Shown here: one piece after another, positions 1 through 8,605 of the stretch
Layout: the number at the start of each line of letters is the position of its first letter
Position numbering within the stretch: position 1 is the first letter of the stretch
DNA from: Gammaproteobacteria bacterium bin55
GTDB taxonomy: Bacteria; Pseudomonadota; Gammaproteobacteria; Pseudomonadales; Azotimanducaceae
Assembly (NCBI GenBank): GCA_002238665.1
Contig: MPMU01000009.1
Span: 1 to 45,833, forward strand
Length of the DNA: 45,833 bases
Direction of reading: 5' to 3'
The notes under the pieces: generated by a model
Databases searched by the model: none
The model's input: only the letters and a program-made list of their open reading frames with translations
Told to the model about the DNA's origin: nothing
Translations under genes and position numbers: made by a program

Positions 1-173
1 GATAAATCGTTCTCTTTCGGTGCTTTGGGTGCCCACGAAGACCGGTGTTCGATCATTAACCACACATCTACGTGAGGCGCTGTACCTGCAATAGGTTGCT
101 GTTCTGCCAGACATATTTCTGAGCAACGATCCAATGCAACGTTCAACTCAGGCGTTCCTTGATTTGAGCTCAC
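1..173 (-). CDS. Sucrase/ferredoxin-like protein, N-terminal part (runs off the window)
   Basis: A GTG start at 173-171 lies one base after the ptsO stop, with an AGGGGAG ribosome site inside the end of ptsO, so it looks like the next gene of the same operon. The first 57 codons are open to the window edge. The peptide has an early CSEIC cysteine pair, then GTAPHVDVWLMIEH followed by SSWAPKA. This resembles the N-terminus of sucrase/ferredoxin-like (thioredoxin-fold, Fe-S) proteins, where a Cys-containing segment is followed by G-T-A and W-L-L-x-E-x-PGPWG. Only a third or less of a usual protein is visible, so the family call is tentative; that it is a real translated gene is more certain. 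Confidence 0.5.
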   Translation of the reverse strand, partial: MSSNQGTPELNVALDRCSEICLAEQQPIAGTAPHVDVWLMIEHRSSWAPKAPKENDL

Positions 174-174
174 T

Positions 175-450
175 TTACTCCCCTTCACCGAAGTAATCAT
201 TGATCAAGGCTAGAAGCTCTTCCATCGCCTGTTGTTCATCCTCACCTTCTATAGTCAAGTTGAGGGTATCGCCTTGTTCAGCACCAAGCGTCATGACCTG
301 CATGATGCTCTTGCCATTCACCATATCTTGGCCGGGGAATCCAATTTCAACTTTTGAAATGTGGTGTTTGGCCACCGCGATGAACTTTGAAGCCGCACGT
401 GCGTGCATCCCCAGCTTATTGATGATCCTTACGTCCTGACTTAGCATCAC
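175..450 (-). CDS. ptsO: Nitrogen-related PTS phosphocarrier NPr (HPr family)
   Basis: HPr-family phosphocarrier of the nitrogen-related phosphotransferase system. It passes phosphate from EI-Ntr to EIIA-Ntr (ptsN, two genes upstream) and acts in regulation rather than sugar uptake. The 91 residues match the family length. The phosphorylated histidine is H16 in GMHARA, and the conserved serine lies in NGKSIMQ (S48). The GTG start at 450 overlaps the end of rapZ; an in-frame ATG three bases later (447) gives TGATG stop-start coupling and is an equally good start. The gene is the fourth of hpf-ptsN-rapZ-ptsO, the usual gammaproteobacterial order. Confidence 0.93.
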   Translation of the reverse strand: MMLSQDVRIINKLGMHARAASKFIAVAKHHISKVEIGFPGQDMVNGKSIMQVMTLGAEQGDTLNLTIEGEDEQQAMEELLALINDYFGEGE

Positions 451-1304
451 TCTTTTATCGGTTCACGATGTCTGACTAAAAGACCTGGATACTGTGCATT
501 AAACGCTCTACCTAACCGTTCTGCGAGGTAGACAGACCTGTGTTTGCCACCTGTACAACCGATTGCGACCGTGAAATATACGCGGTGTTGAGCGCTAAAT
601 ATAGGAATCCATTTTTGCAGAAAGTCACTCACATCTGTGAAAAACTCATTAACAAGAGGTTGCGAATCAAGATACTCTACAACGGGTTGATCCCGACCTG
701 TGAGTGGTCGTAAATGTTCTTCCCAGTGTGGATTTGGGAGACAACGCGCATCGAACACTAAGTCCGCATCGACAGGAACACCGTACCTAAATCCAAACGA
801 TCGAAAAAGCAGGGAAATACCTGGGTCCGCTTTCTCAACTAATCTCTCTTTCGTCTGAAGAACGAGGTCATGAGTGGAGAGATTGGTGGAGTCGATTTTT
901 AGATCTGCCATCGACGCGATGTTTTCAAGAACCTTGGTTTCCTCGTCCATCGCCTGACGGAGGTCCATGCCTGTCTTATCCAGAGGGTGTCGTCTTCTAG
1001 TATCACTGAATCGTTTTACCAACACAGCACTCAACGCGTCCATGTAAATCAGACTTATTTCTATACCTTGTTTTTTCAGTTGCTGATATACAGATGGAAA
1101 CTGCTCCAATTCTGGAAGCGAGTTACGAATGTCAATACAAACAGCTATGTGCTGAATCGGCACTGCATTCGATGCGTGTTGGACCAGCGATGGCAACATG
1201 CTGGTCGGGAGATTATCGACACAATTAAAGCCAAAGTCCTCCAACGACCGAAGCATGGTGCTCTTGCCTGAACCAGAGCGACCACTTATCACGTAACACT
1301 TCAT
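447..1304 (-). CDS. rapZ: RNase adapter protein RapZ (YvcJ family)
   Basis: RapZ is a nucleotide- and RNA-binding adaptor. In Escherichia coli it delivers the small RNA GlmZ to RNase E and so tunes glucosamine-6-phosphate synthase; whether that circuit exists here is inference. The 285 residues match the family length. A Walker A motif GRSGSGKS is at residues 8-15. The conserved C-terminal block GCTGGKHRSVYLAERL is at about 249-264, the region tied to RNA binding. Its ATG overlaps the ptsN stop as ATGA, and its own stop touches the ptsO start, so the three genes are translationally coupled. Confidence 0.95.
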   Translation of the reverse strand: MKCYVISGRSGSGKSTMLRSLEDFGFNCVDNLPTSMLPSLVQHASNAVPIQHIAVCIDIRNSLPELEQFPSVYQQLKKQGIEISLIYMDALSAVLVKRFSDTRRRHPLDKTGMDLRQAMDEETKVLENIASMADLKIDSTNLSTHDLVLQTKERLVEKADPGISLLFRSFGFRYGVPVDADLVFDARCLPNPHWEEHLRPLTGRDQPVVEYLDSQPLVNEFFTDVSDFLQKWIPIFSAQHRVYFTVAIGCTGGKHRSVYLAERLGRAFNAQYPGLLVRHREPIKE

Positions 1305-1777
1305 TTAGCTAGCGTTTGGTTCATGAGTTTCTGAAAACTGGAATGGAGTGAGAGATCATCCTCACTCTGACGCAGTTCTTCCAAATTATGTTCATTTAAA
1401 AACATCTTGGCACATGCTTGCAGAATTTTCAAGTGCTCGCGCTGAGATTCGTTGGAAGTCACTAATGCAAACACTAAATCCACAGATTCACCAGCAAATT
1501 TAACCGGATGGCTCATGCGAAACAAGCAACCAATGGGTGTGGTACAACCGTTAAGTCGACAATGGGGTACTGCAACACCACTAGAATCCAGCGCAGTGCT
1601 ACCCTCCTGCTCTCGTTTCAGCAGAGCTCCAATGACTTCGTGCGAATTCAGCTCTTGAGGAGAATCGGCCAACAATTTTCCAGCTGTGCGAAGAACCGCC
1701 GCACGTGAGTTCACCTTGTCGAGTACTCGGACTCTCTCAGGGATAACGATTTCCGAGAAATTTGGCTCGTCAGACAA
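1301..1777 (-). CDS. ptsN: Nitrogen regulatory PTS protein EIIA-Ntr
   Basis: Terminal acceptor of the nitrogen PTS, a regulator of potassium transport, phosphate signalling and other targets in proteobacteria. The 158-residue protein is one EIIA-fructose-type domain. The active-site histidine is H72 in SSGVAVPHCRL, equivalent to the GVAIPH motif of E. coli PtsN. The stop overlaps the rapZ start by four bases (ATGA). It follows hpf after 53 bases, so it is probably cotranscribed from a promoter upstream of hpf. Confidence 0.93.
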   Translation of the reverse strand: MSDEPNFSEIVIPERVRVLDKVNSRAAVLRTAGKLLADSPQELNSHEVIGALLKREQEGSTALDSSGVAVPHCRLNGCTTPIGCLFRMSHPVKFAGESVDLVFALVTSNESQREHLKILQACAKMFLNEHNLEELRQSEDDLSLHSSFQKLMNQTLAK

Positions 1778-1830
1778 GGATTAGAAATCCGCTTCTTAGT
1801 CTGCGGTAACTCCGAGCAATAATTCTGGAG

Positions 1831-2124
1831 CTATCGATGATTCTTAAGTTTTTCTTTGTGTTTAAGGATTTGTCGATCAAGTTTTTGCGCTAGGTTATTT
1901 ATCGCGCTCTCGTACGTTGAAGACGTAGATTCCGCATACAGCTGTTCCGAAGCATTGGCATGTACGGTGGCCTCTACATGATGGTCTTGACCTTTGAGTC
2001 GGTAGAACACATGAACATCGGTGATGTGTTCGAAGTGCTTTTCAAGTCGGCTAAGTTTCTTAGCCGCAAAATCTTTGTACTCAGGACTGAATGAAACGTG
2101 CTGTCCGCTGAATTCTAAGTGCAT
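1831..2124 (-). CDS. hpf: Short ribosome hibernation-promoting factor HPF
   Basis: HPF/YfiA (ribosomal subunit interface) family. It binds the 30S decoding region and promotes 100S dimers in stationary phase. At 97 residues it is the short form without the C-terminal dimerisation domain. The N-terminus MHLEFSGQHVSFSPEYKDF and the YESAINNLAQKLDRQI segment followed by a basic tail are typical. An AAGGAG ribosome site precedes the ATG by about eight bases. In most relatives hpf directly follows rpoN; here a gene on the opposite strand lies between them, so hpf needs its own promoter in 2125-2300. Confidence 0.92.
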   Translation of the reverse strand: MHLEFSGQHVSFSPEYKDFAAKKLSRLEKHFEHITDVHVFYRLKGQDHHVEATVHANASEQLYAESTSSTYESAINNLAQKLDRQILKHKEKLKNHR

Positions 2125-2458
2125 AAGCTAACTCCTTATGCCTATAAGTATGGCAAACACACGAGCGCTTGTCTCACAAAATTTGAATATATCTCGGTAG
2201 ATCAACACATAAAGCATCCTGTAGTTGTGCGAGATTCTGACCATCACAAGCAACAGTAAACTGGAACACCCGAATAGCTCTGGTAACTAACAGAGTCCAT
2301 AGAACTCTTTACAAGTCTGAAATTCCTCTCGACAAAGCAATCTCTTTCTTGTACTCCACCCTAACAGTACTCGCTCTGCGGCACACTCAGAGGACCTGTG
2401 CTAGCTGAAATTGGTATTACCTCAACAATCGATAACCCTTGGACAAAGCGAGAGAAAA
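2125..2458. promoter_or_regulatory. Divergent intergenic region between hpf and the DUF547 gene
   Basis: 334 bases without a gene. It must hold promoters for hpf (leftward) and for the DUF547 gene (rightward). A small hairpin CTCTG...CAGAG lies near 2277-2294. I found no convincing sigma-70 pair and no sigma-54 GG-N10-GC site. Confidence 0.35.
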
Positions 2459-3328
2459 ATGAAACTACGTAAGAACTCAATGGCGGTCCCCCGCCATCGA
2501 TTCAGTCTTAACCTAGCCGTGTTCGTGCTCATTCTGGGAGGATATTCGCTATTTTCTGAGGTTAAAGCAACAGAAGGTCCCGAAGTGGACTCATTTTGGG
2601 ATGTTAAGGACGACTCGTCTTCAGAAGAACTTGATCACACCGTATGGAACAATCTGCTCACACAGTTTGTCGATGACGAACATGATAGTGGCGTCAATCG
2701 ATTTGACTATGGCGCACTAAAGGCATCCTCTGACCATTTAAACCAGCTTAGGAATTACGTTCTAGGTCTTGCCGAAATGGACCCACGCACGCTAACCAAA
2801 GACGTACAAATGGCCTATTGGATTAATCTCTACAACGCATTGACGGTATGGGTGGTTACCAGCGACTACCCAGTCGAATCGATAAGAGACATAAATAGCA
2901 GTGTATTTAGACCTGGACCATGGAAACGCAAGCTTTTGACGATTGCGGAGAAATCGATCACGCTGGACAACATTGAACACAACATTTTGCGACCAATTTG
3001 GAAGGATCCCAGAATCCACTACGCCGTTAATTGTGCGAGCATTGGATGTCCTAATTTGATCAAGCAGGCGTTCCGCGCTGACAATTTGGAGGAACTCCTA
3101 GACAAAGGTGCTAGAGAGTACATCAATCATTCACGAGCGGCAAGAGTTGAAGACGGCAAACTGATCGTGTCGAGTATTTACGAGTGGTTCCAAGTTGATT
3201 TTGGTGGCAGTGAGCACGGCGTCATTGAACACTTAAGAACCTATGCTGAAGCTGATCTTCTCAGTAAGCTCGAGCAGTTCGATGAATACGACAATGACGA
3301 TTACAACTGGAAGCTGAATGCGCCTTAA
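2459..3328 (+). CDS. Secreted DUF547-family protein
   Basis: DUF547 protein of unknown biochemical function, likely exported. From the ATG at 2459 (GAGAGA just upstream) the 289 residues begin with a basic segment and a hydrophobic stretch LNLAVFVLILGGYSLFS, a signal peptide or anchor. The family core follows: YWINLYNALTVWVV, then IHYAVNCASIGCPNL with the conserved cysteine pair, and IYEWFQVDF near the end. An upstream in-frame TTG at 2411 would put extra residues before the signal and is less likely. It is convergent with rpoN and their stop codons share the palindrome TTAA (3325-3328), so the ends overlap by four bases. The gene splits the usual rpoN-hpf linkage. Confidence 0.85.
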   Translation: MKLRKNSMAVPRHRFSLNLAVFVLILGGYSLFSEVKATEGPEVDSFWDVKDDSSSEELDHTVWNNLLTQFVDDEHDSGVNRFDYGALKASSDHLNQLRNYVLGLAEMDPRTLTKDVQMAYWINLYNALTVWVVTSDYPVESIRDINSSVFRPGPWKRKLLTIAEKSITLDNIEHNILRPIWKDPRIHYAVNCASIGCPNLIKQAFRADNLEELLDKGAREYINHSRAARVEDGKLIVSSIYEWFQVDFGGSEHGVIEHLRTYAEADLLSKLEQFDEYDNDDYNWKLNAP

Positions 3329-4809
3329 AGAACCTCAGAGGCCTTCCGAGTTCTGATCGTAGAAGAAGGTATATCCATTGACTCTCGATATTTAGCCACA
3401 GTCCGACGCGCAACCCGTATGTTTCTCCCGTGCAACATATCCATGAGTTTCTGATCCGATAACGGTTTTTTACGGTCCTCCCCCTCAATGAATTCTCTCA
3501 GCATCGCACGTATTGCAACCGCCGAGACTTCTCCACCAGATTTTGTGTGGACTTTACTGCTGAAAAAGAAACTCAGTTCAAAAGTCCCTCTGGGAGTAGC
3601 AATGTACTTATTGGTGGTAACCCTAGAAATCGTAGACTCGTGAACCCCAACAGCTTGAGCTATATCTGCTCGTATCAACGGACGCATGGCCTCTTCACCT
3701 TGCTCCAGGAAAGCTTGTTGTTCTGCAACAATTGCCTGCGCCGTATGCAGAATTGTCCTAGTTCTGTATGCCAGGCCATCTATCAGCATTTTTGCTTCTA
3801 GTTCTTTTTGCTTGACAAATTTACGATCACTTTTATTCATCGAGCTTGCCAAATACCGTTGGCGATTAGGCGAAATTCGGATGCTTGGCAGGTTCGAGCC
3901 AATCATCTCTACTACCCATTGACCAGCTTGTCTGAAGACAATCACGTCTGGCTCTATGTACTCCGCGACTGTATCGTTGAATGGTTGTGCTGGACGAGGA
4001 TTAAGCGTTCTGATTAAAGCGATGGTCTCTCGCACTTCCTCAAGGGAAAGGTTCATTTCCACGCTTAATTGAGTCATTCTTTGGTTGGCAAGAAGCTCGA
4101 ACTGGTTTTCAAGCAAATCCAATGCATGTTCGCGCATGTCTACAGATTCGGGCAAGTCTCTAGTCTGTATCAATAGCGATTCACGGAGGTCACGCGCAGC
4201 AATACCTGAAGGTGTAAAGTTCTGAACTCTCTTTAGTACTTCCTCATATAGCAGAACATCGGGTTCTGTTACGTCCGCATTTTCATCCGCGAGACGACGC
4301 AAATCCGTCTCCAGGAAACCAGACTCATTGAGTGCGAAAAAAATCACTCGAGCAATCTGCTTCTCCTGTTCGGACCACAGCGTACCTTTCAATTGGTACT
4401 CTAAATGGTCGAGAAGCGACTCTTTTGAAGCATTGTCCTCTACGGTCAATTGGTTTTCAAGTTTCGCCTGTGACCCTTCTACTGAGGGTGGTAACTCAGT
4501 CCAATCTATTGCGGCATCAAGATCACTGAATGGATCTAAAGGTTGGTCGTCGATTGCTTCCAGCAACTCATCGGGTGCGTTTTCACTATCGATATCGACG
4601 TCATACACAATGTCGGGTTCATCCTCTAGTGGCACGGATTCGATATGCTCCGCGTCCTCAGACAACTCCAGCAATGGATTCTCGTCGAGCATCTCATGCA
4701 CACGATCTGATAACTCAATATTGGAAAGTGTGAGGAGCTGGATGAGATTGTGGACTCCAGTCGTCAGCCTTTGTTGCTGTTTGGTCCGAAGTTCGAGTCG
4801 AGATTTCAT
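3325..4809 (-). CDS. rpoN: RNA polymerase sigma-54 factor
   Basis: Sigma-54 recognises -24/-12 promoters and needs AAA+ activators. From the ATG at 4809 the protein has 494 residues. Region I starts MKSRLELRTKQQQRL followed by the leucine-rich IQLLTLSNIEL. An acidic region II covers about residues 45-120. The core-binding and HTH regions follow, and the RpoN box ARRTVAKYR is near residue 467. An in-frame TTG at 4833 would add eight residues (ISSHSTS) and overlap lptB; the ATG start fits the family N-terminus better, although no strong ribosome site precedes it. It is directly downstream of lptB as in other gammaproteobacteria. Confidence 0.95.
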   Translation of the reverse strand: MKSRLELRTKQQQRLTTGVHNLIQLLTLSNIELSDRVHEMLDENPLLELSEDAEHIESVPLEDEPDIVYDVDIDSENAPDELLEAIDDQPLDPFSDLDAAIDWTELPPSVEGSQAKLENQLTVEDNASKESLLDHLEYQLKGTLWSEQEKQIARVIFFALNESGFLETDLRRLADENADVTEPDVLLYEEVLKRVQNFTPSGIAARDLRESLLIQTRDLPESVDMREHALDLLENQFELLANQRMTQLSVEMNLSLEEVRETIALIRTLNPRPAQPFNDTVAEYIEPDVIVFRQAGQWVVEMIGSNLPSIRISPNRQRYLASSMNKSDRKFVKQKELEAKMLIDGLAYRTRTILHTAQAIVAEQQAFLEQGEEAMRPLIRADIAQAVGVHESTISRVTTNKYIATPRGTFELSFFFSSKVHTKSGGEVSAVAIRAMLREFIEGEDRKKPLSDQKLMDMLHGRNIRVARRTVAKYRESMDIPSSTIRTRKASEVL

Positions 4810-4816
4810 AGATGTG

Positions 4817-5539
4817 CTATGGGATGAAATCAACCCCTAGATAAACTTCCCTTACCTTGTCGTTGCTCAGAATAGCTTCTGAGGTTCCTTCTGCAATAAT
4901 CCGGCCATCGTGCACGATATAGGCTCGGTCGGTAAGATCCAGAGTTTCTCGAACGTTGTGATCAGTGAGCAATACACCCAGATCACGATCAGCCAAGTGA
5001 CGTATGTTTTTCTTGATTTCTTGCACCGAAATCGGATCTACCCCAGCAAACGGTTCATCGAACAGCATAAATTTCGGCTCCGTCGCCAATGCTCTCGCAA
5101 TTTCCAAGCGGCGGCGTTCTCCACCAGATAACTGTTCGCCTTTTGAATCAGCTAATTGAGTGAGTCCAAATTCTTCAAGGAGCTGAACGACCTTTGCTTG
5201 TCGTTGGGCCTTGTTCAAGTCCTTTCTAAGTTCAACGATCGCAGCGATATTCTGGTAGGCGGTTAATCTACGGAACACACTAGAGTCCTGAGGCAGATAG
5301 CCTAACCCGGCGCGTGCTCGTTTATGCATCGCGGCTCTCGTTATGTCTGTCCCATGAATCAGAATCCGTCCTCGATCGGCTCTCGTAAGCCCTACGATAC
5401 AGTAAAAACTTGTGGTCTTGCCCGCCCCATTCGGTCCCAGCAGTCCAACGATTTCTCCTTGATTAACTTCCAAAGAGACATCTGCGACAGCTAATTTGCG
5501 TCCATACGACTTTGAGATACTATCGACGAGTAAAGGCAA
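4817..5539 (-). CDS. lptB: LPS export ABC transporter ATP-binding protein
   Basis: Cytoplasmic ATPase of the LptB2FGC complex, which extracts lipopolysaccharide from the inner membrane. The 240 residues match the family. Walker [10 protein letters not shown] is at about 34-42, signature [15 protein letters not shown], Walker [14 protein letters not shown] and the switch histidine in [10 protein letters not shown]. It follows lptA after 36 bases and precedes rpoN, so export, sigma-54 and LPS-bridge genes share a transcript. Confidence 0.96.
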   Translation of the reverse strand: MPLLVDSISKSYGRKLAVADVSLEVNQGEIVGLLGPNGAGKTTSFYCIVGLTRADRGRILIHGTDITRAAMHKRARAGLGYLPQDSSVFRRLTAYQNIAAIVELRKDLNKAQRQAKVVQLLEEFGLTQLADSKGEQLSGGERRRLEIARALATEPKFMLFDEPFAGVDPISVQEIKKNIRHLADRDLGVLLTDHNVRETLDLTDRAYIVHDGRIIAEGTSEAILSNDKVREVYLGVDFIP

Positions 5540-5575
5540 CTTAGAAGCTCACAATGATGACTAGCAAATGTCGCT

Positions 5576-6100
5576 CTAAGGCTCAGAAGCAGGGAGTTCC
5601 AAAGATGTGATTACCTGATCGCCGTCAGACGACCCTTCCGCAAGAATCTCACCTGATTGTGTATTAATTCTGACTTTATCTGCTTCCATGTGGTACCCAC
5701 CCTCAATCACTTTAACGCTACCTTCAAGTATTAGCAAGCCTTTTTCATTCGAATAGCTCAGCTCGTCTGCCTGAGCTTTCAACCCATTCGGAAAATTCTC
5801 TCCAGTAAAGATAAAACGCACACTATCCACCTCCCCACGCTCCGCACGAAAAGAAACCTCGTCCCCATCGCCGCGTTTTAGTTCAACGGTTTCGGCGTGG
5901 ATCTCGAGGGAGTCGTTTTTGAAAGAAACGTTGCCACGGAAGATCATTCCTTCCGTCAGCGAGCCAGTTTGTTCATCGCTCTTTATCTGAACCTTCTGTT
6001 GTGCATGTACGCTACAAAACAAGATGGCGGTCAGCAATCCCAACACCAGGATTCTTAGTTGGTTAGCTGGCGCAATCAATTTCAAGGAGGCTCTAGTCAT
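5576..6100 (-). CDS. lptA: Periplasmic LPS-transport bridge protein
   Basis: OstA/LptA-fold protein that polymerises into the periplasmic bridge carrying LPS to the outer membrane. 174 residues. A signal peptide ends around LLTAILFCSVHA (residue ~33). It is followed by the beta-jellyroll sequence with GMIFRGNVSFKNDSLEIHAE and a second repeat LLILEGSVKVIEGGYHMEAD. Eight bases separate it from lptC. No missing elements were seen. Confidence 0.92.
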   Translation of the reverse strand: MTRASLKLIAPANQLRILVLGLLTAILFCSVHAQQKVQIKSDEQTGSLTEGMIFRGNVSFKNDSLEIHAETVELKRGDGDEVSFRAERGEVDSVRFIFTGENFPNGLKAQADELSYSNEKGLLILEGSVKVIEGGYHMEADKVRINTQSGEILAEGSSDGDQVITSLELPASEP

Positions 6101-6108
6101 TTACTAGG

Positions 6109-6675
6109 TCAATTAATCGATGTTTGTATTTCCGGTGATGTGATCTGGTACAAACCAGTCGCCAAATCTATCTCCAATCCTTTGGCTTCAGACCAACCAT
6201 ACTCATTCTCCGCCTTCCAGGAGTCTTCAGTTTTCACGATTTGTGCAACGGGGTAGTAGGAGATTGATTCCGTCGTGAAAGTCTCTCGCGGACCTGCAAA
6301 TTTCACATCGCCAGTCAGGTGAATAACTGTGTCTTCGTTAGATTCTCCGTTGGAAGATTTGTTTTGCATGGTCGCAGACTCTGCGCCTAATACCCAGACC
6401 TGGTTATCTGCCGTAATGTGTTGGATTACTGGGCGAGTGATCTGATACTTCCCTGTGTTCTTTTCCCAAGACATAGTTTCCGCATAAACCTCATATTGCA
6501 ATCGACCGTCCTGGTCAAAAGTCTTCATCGATACACCGCGCATTAGGGTGTCAGGTCCTTGAACTGGCAACTCAGGTTGTACAGATATGTCTTCGCCATA
6601 TTCATTCCACAACACCCATATTACGGCGAGTAAAAGAACCATGCAGCAACCGAGGACCAAAATTCGTTGCTTCAC
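6109..6675 (-). CDS. lptC: LPS-transport inner-membrane protein LptC
   Basis: Bitopic inner-membrane component of the LPS transporter that hands LPS to LptA. From the GTG at 6675, three bases past the kdsC stop (TGATGTG), the protein is 188 residues, the usual length. It has one N-terminal membrane segment (VLGCCMVLLLAVIWVLW) and a periplasmic OstA-like domain with DTLMRGVSMKTFDQDGRLQYEVYAE. A longer reading from 6735 lies entirely within kdsC and adds a non-conserved tail, so I reject it. Confidence 0.88.
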   Translation of the reverse strand: MKQRILVLGCCMVLLLAVIWVLWNEYGEDISVQPELPVQGPDTLMRGVSMKTFDQDGRLQYEVYAETMSWEKNTGKYQITRPVIQHITADNQVWVLGAESATMQNKSSNGESNEDTVIHLTGDVKFAGPRETFTTESISYYPVAQIVKTEDSWKAENEYGWSEAKGLEIDLATGLYQITSPEIQTSIN

Positions 6676-6676
6676 A

Positions 6677-7237
6677 TCAATATCCGCGAGCGTCCAGTAG
6701 CAAGTCACAGAACTCTCTAACTGCTCCTTGTCCACCGGGTGTATTCAGCACAATATCAGCCACATCCCTTACCTTAGAGACTGCATTAGGTACAGCGACT
6801 GACACGCCAACCTCTTTGAACAGTGGTAGGTCATTTAAGTCGTCTCCAACGTGAGCCACCTCATGTAGTTGGAGATTTAGATTGTCAATCAGTTCACGAA
6901 CTGTTTGTGGTTTATTTTCGACTCTTTGAAACACGTACTTGATACCCAGCTCATCCGCTCTCCTCTTAACTGTGGACGACTGTCGTCCGGTGACGATCGC
7001 AACTTCGAGACCTGCATTCAGCGTGTCCTTAATGCCTTGCCCATCATGGACATGGAACGACATTGTGGTTGAATGGACTCTTTCTACCTCATTCTCATCT
7101 TCGCTTCCCAGTCTACGAGTAGTTTCGGTATAAACGATTCGGCCATCGGTAAGCACCCCATCCACGTCAAGTGAAATCAGTCGAACCGCGCGTAGCCGAG
7201 AACGAAGTTCGGGACTAAGATCCGTTAAGGTCACCAC
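6677..7237 (-). CDS. kdsC: 3-deoxy-D-manno-octulosonate 8-phosphate phosphatase
   Basis: HAD-superfamily C0-type phosphatase that dephosphorylates KDO-8-phosphate in the LPS inner-core sugar pathway. 186 residues. Catalytic loop LDVDGVLTDG at about residues 23-32, VTGRQSS motif II region, and GDDLNDLP motif IV near residue 120-127. It starts with tandem GTG codons overlapping the yrbG stop. The arabinose-5-phosphate isomerase gene kdsD, normally between yrbG and kdsC, is absent here. Confidence 0.93.
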   Translation of the reverse strand: MVTLTDLSPELRSRLRAVRLISLDVDGVLTDGRIVYTETTRRLGSEDENEVERVHSTTMSFHVHDGQGIKDTLNAGLEVAIVTGRQSSTVKRRADELGIKYVFQRVENKPQTVRELIDNLNLQLHEVAHVGDDLNDLPLFKEVGVSVAVPNAVSKVRDVADIVLNTPGGQGAVREFCDLLLDARGY

Positions 7238-8199
7238 AAGCTTTGTTTCACCAGTAGTGTGAGATATCCCAAATATCCTAAGAAGAATATAAGCCCTTCC
7301 ATACGAGTGATGATCTTTTGAGATCGAAACCCATAGGCAAACAGAGCAAGTAATATCGTGAAGACCACCATCACACCTACGTCTCGATAGTAATGGACGA
7401 AGTGAATCGTTGAAGGGAGCATTAGCGCGGGTACAGGCAGAACTGCCAGTAGGTTCAGAATATTTGAACCAACTACGTTTCCAATCGCAATTTCTGGATG
7501 TTTTTTAACCGCTGCTGTGATCGTCGCTGCAAGCTCCGGCAGGCTCGTACCAATAGCAATTACGGTTAGGCTGATCACCATCGGTGCGACACCCATGATT
7601 GTCGCTATTTCAATGGCGGAGACAACGACAACCTGTGCTGAGAGAAGCAGAAACAGAAGACCTAACAACAGCCAGAACCATGCTTTTTTGAGGCTCATGT
7701 GAGTCAAATCCGAGACTTCCTCTGCAATAGCCTCTCCTAATGCCGGATCGTTTTTCGTCCGAACAACCAAGCGGTACATCCCAACTCCCAATAAGATCAG
7801 AAGGAAAATACCGTCAATCAAGCCCAGATGAAAATTGAACAGACAGATGCCCGTCAGCAGAGTCGCAAGTAGCAACCACGGCATCTCTTCCCTGAGAACG
7901 GATTTTTCAAATGGCAGAGGTACCAGCAGAGCGGTCAGTCCCAACACCAATCCGATGTTTGCGATATTGGAACCAATCGCGTTACCAATCGCTATTGTGG
8001 GTGCACCATCCAGTGAAGCCAGTACGGCCACTAAAATTTCTGGCGCTGACGTACCAATTGAAACAACCGTCAATCCGATCACGAGTTTCGGGACTTGAAG
8101 GCTGTTTGCTACCGCGGCCGCGCCTGCCACAAGTTTGTCCGCACTCCAGATGAGCACAACAAAACCCACTAGCATGACGGCTAGCCAAAGCCATATCAC
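7231..8199 (-). CDS. yrbG: Inner-membrane Ca2+/Na+ exchanger family protein YrbG
   Basis: CaCA-superfamily antiporter with 322 residues and about ten hydrophobic segments. The two inverted alpha-repeats are clear: TSAPEILVAVLASLDG plus GNAIGSNIANIGLVLG in the first half, and GTSLPELAATITAAVKK plus GNVVGSNILNLLAV in the second. It heads the kdsC-lptCAB-rpoN operon and overlaps kdsC by seven bases. In E. coli the mla phospholipid-transport genes lie on its other side; here the next gene is the divergent ibaG. Confidence 0.92.
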   Translation of the reverse strand: MIWLWLAVMLVGFVVLIWSADKLVAGAAAVANSLQVPKLVIGLTVVSIGTSAPEILVAVLASLDGAPTIAIGNAIGSNIANIGLVLGLTALLVPLPFEKSVLREEMPWLLLATLLTGICLFNFHLGLIDGIFLLILLGVGMYRLVVRTKNDPALGEAIAEEVSDLTHMSLKKAWFWLLLGLLFLLLSAQVVVVSAIEIATIMGVAPMVISLTVIAIGTSLPELAATITAAVKKHPEIAIGNVVGSNILNLLAVLPVPALMLPSTIHFVHYYRDVGVMVVFTILLALFAYGFRSQKIITRMEGLIFFLGYLGYLTLLVKQSLW

Positions 8200-8605
8200 A
8201 GGAAAATTAAAACCTTGGGGAGAGTTGTAGTAGTGATTTTAGAGGCTTATATATTTGACTACCCACTCTTTGTGTTTCAGTATATAAGTATAAAATTGTA
8301 CAGGTTTGGACTAAAGTGACGCGATCCACCACGTTTAGACTTCTTCCTCGTCAGAGGGAGAAGGCACTGGCGCAACTGGATGTGGCGATTGCAAGGCAAC
8401 CAAGTCCATGAAACGTCAAAACTCTATCCTGAACGGCTCAGCAAGTATCTCGCTGGGTAGTCAGGTATATAGGTCCATGATTTTATTGTTTGCGACGGAA
8501 TCATCCTAATCCAGCTTATTAGTACTGGTCTATTCAGGCATCTGACTAAGTCAATGTGTTGGCAAAGAAAAAACAAGAAATACCCAGCTGAAGGAACATA
8601 AACAA
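8200..8605. promoter_or_regulatory. Divergent intergenic region between yrbG and ibaG
   Basis: 406 bases with no coding sequence that I can support. An AT-rich patch at 8246-8300 includes TTGACT (8255-8260) and TATATAAGTATAAAAT (8281-8296). It may hold promoter elements for one or both directions, but the spacing is about 20 bases, longer than ideal. The rest shows no tRNA, CRISPR or strong hairpin. Confidence 0.35.

Noticed and set aside
2125-2458. Possible sigma-54 promoter before hpf or the DUF547 gene
   Set aside because: TGGCA at 2151 is not followed by the required TTGC at the right distance.
4328-4840. 170-codon serine-rich open frame on the plus strand opposite rpoN
   Set aside because: It is antisense to conserved rpoN coding sequence, low in complexity and matches no family; the serines mirror acidic codons of sigma-54 region II.
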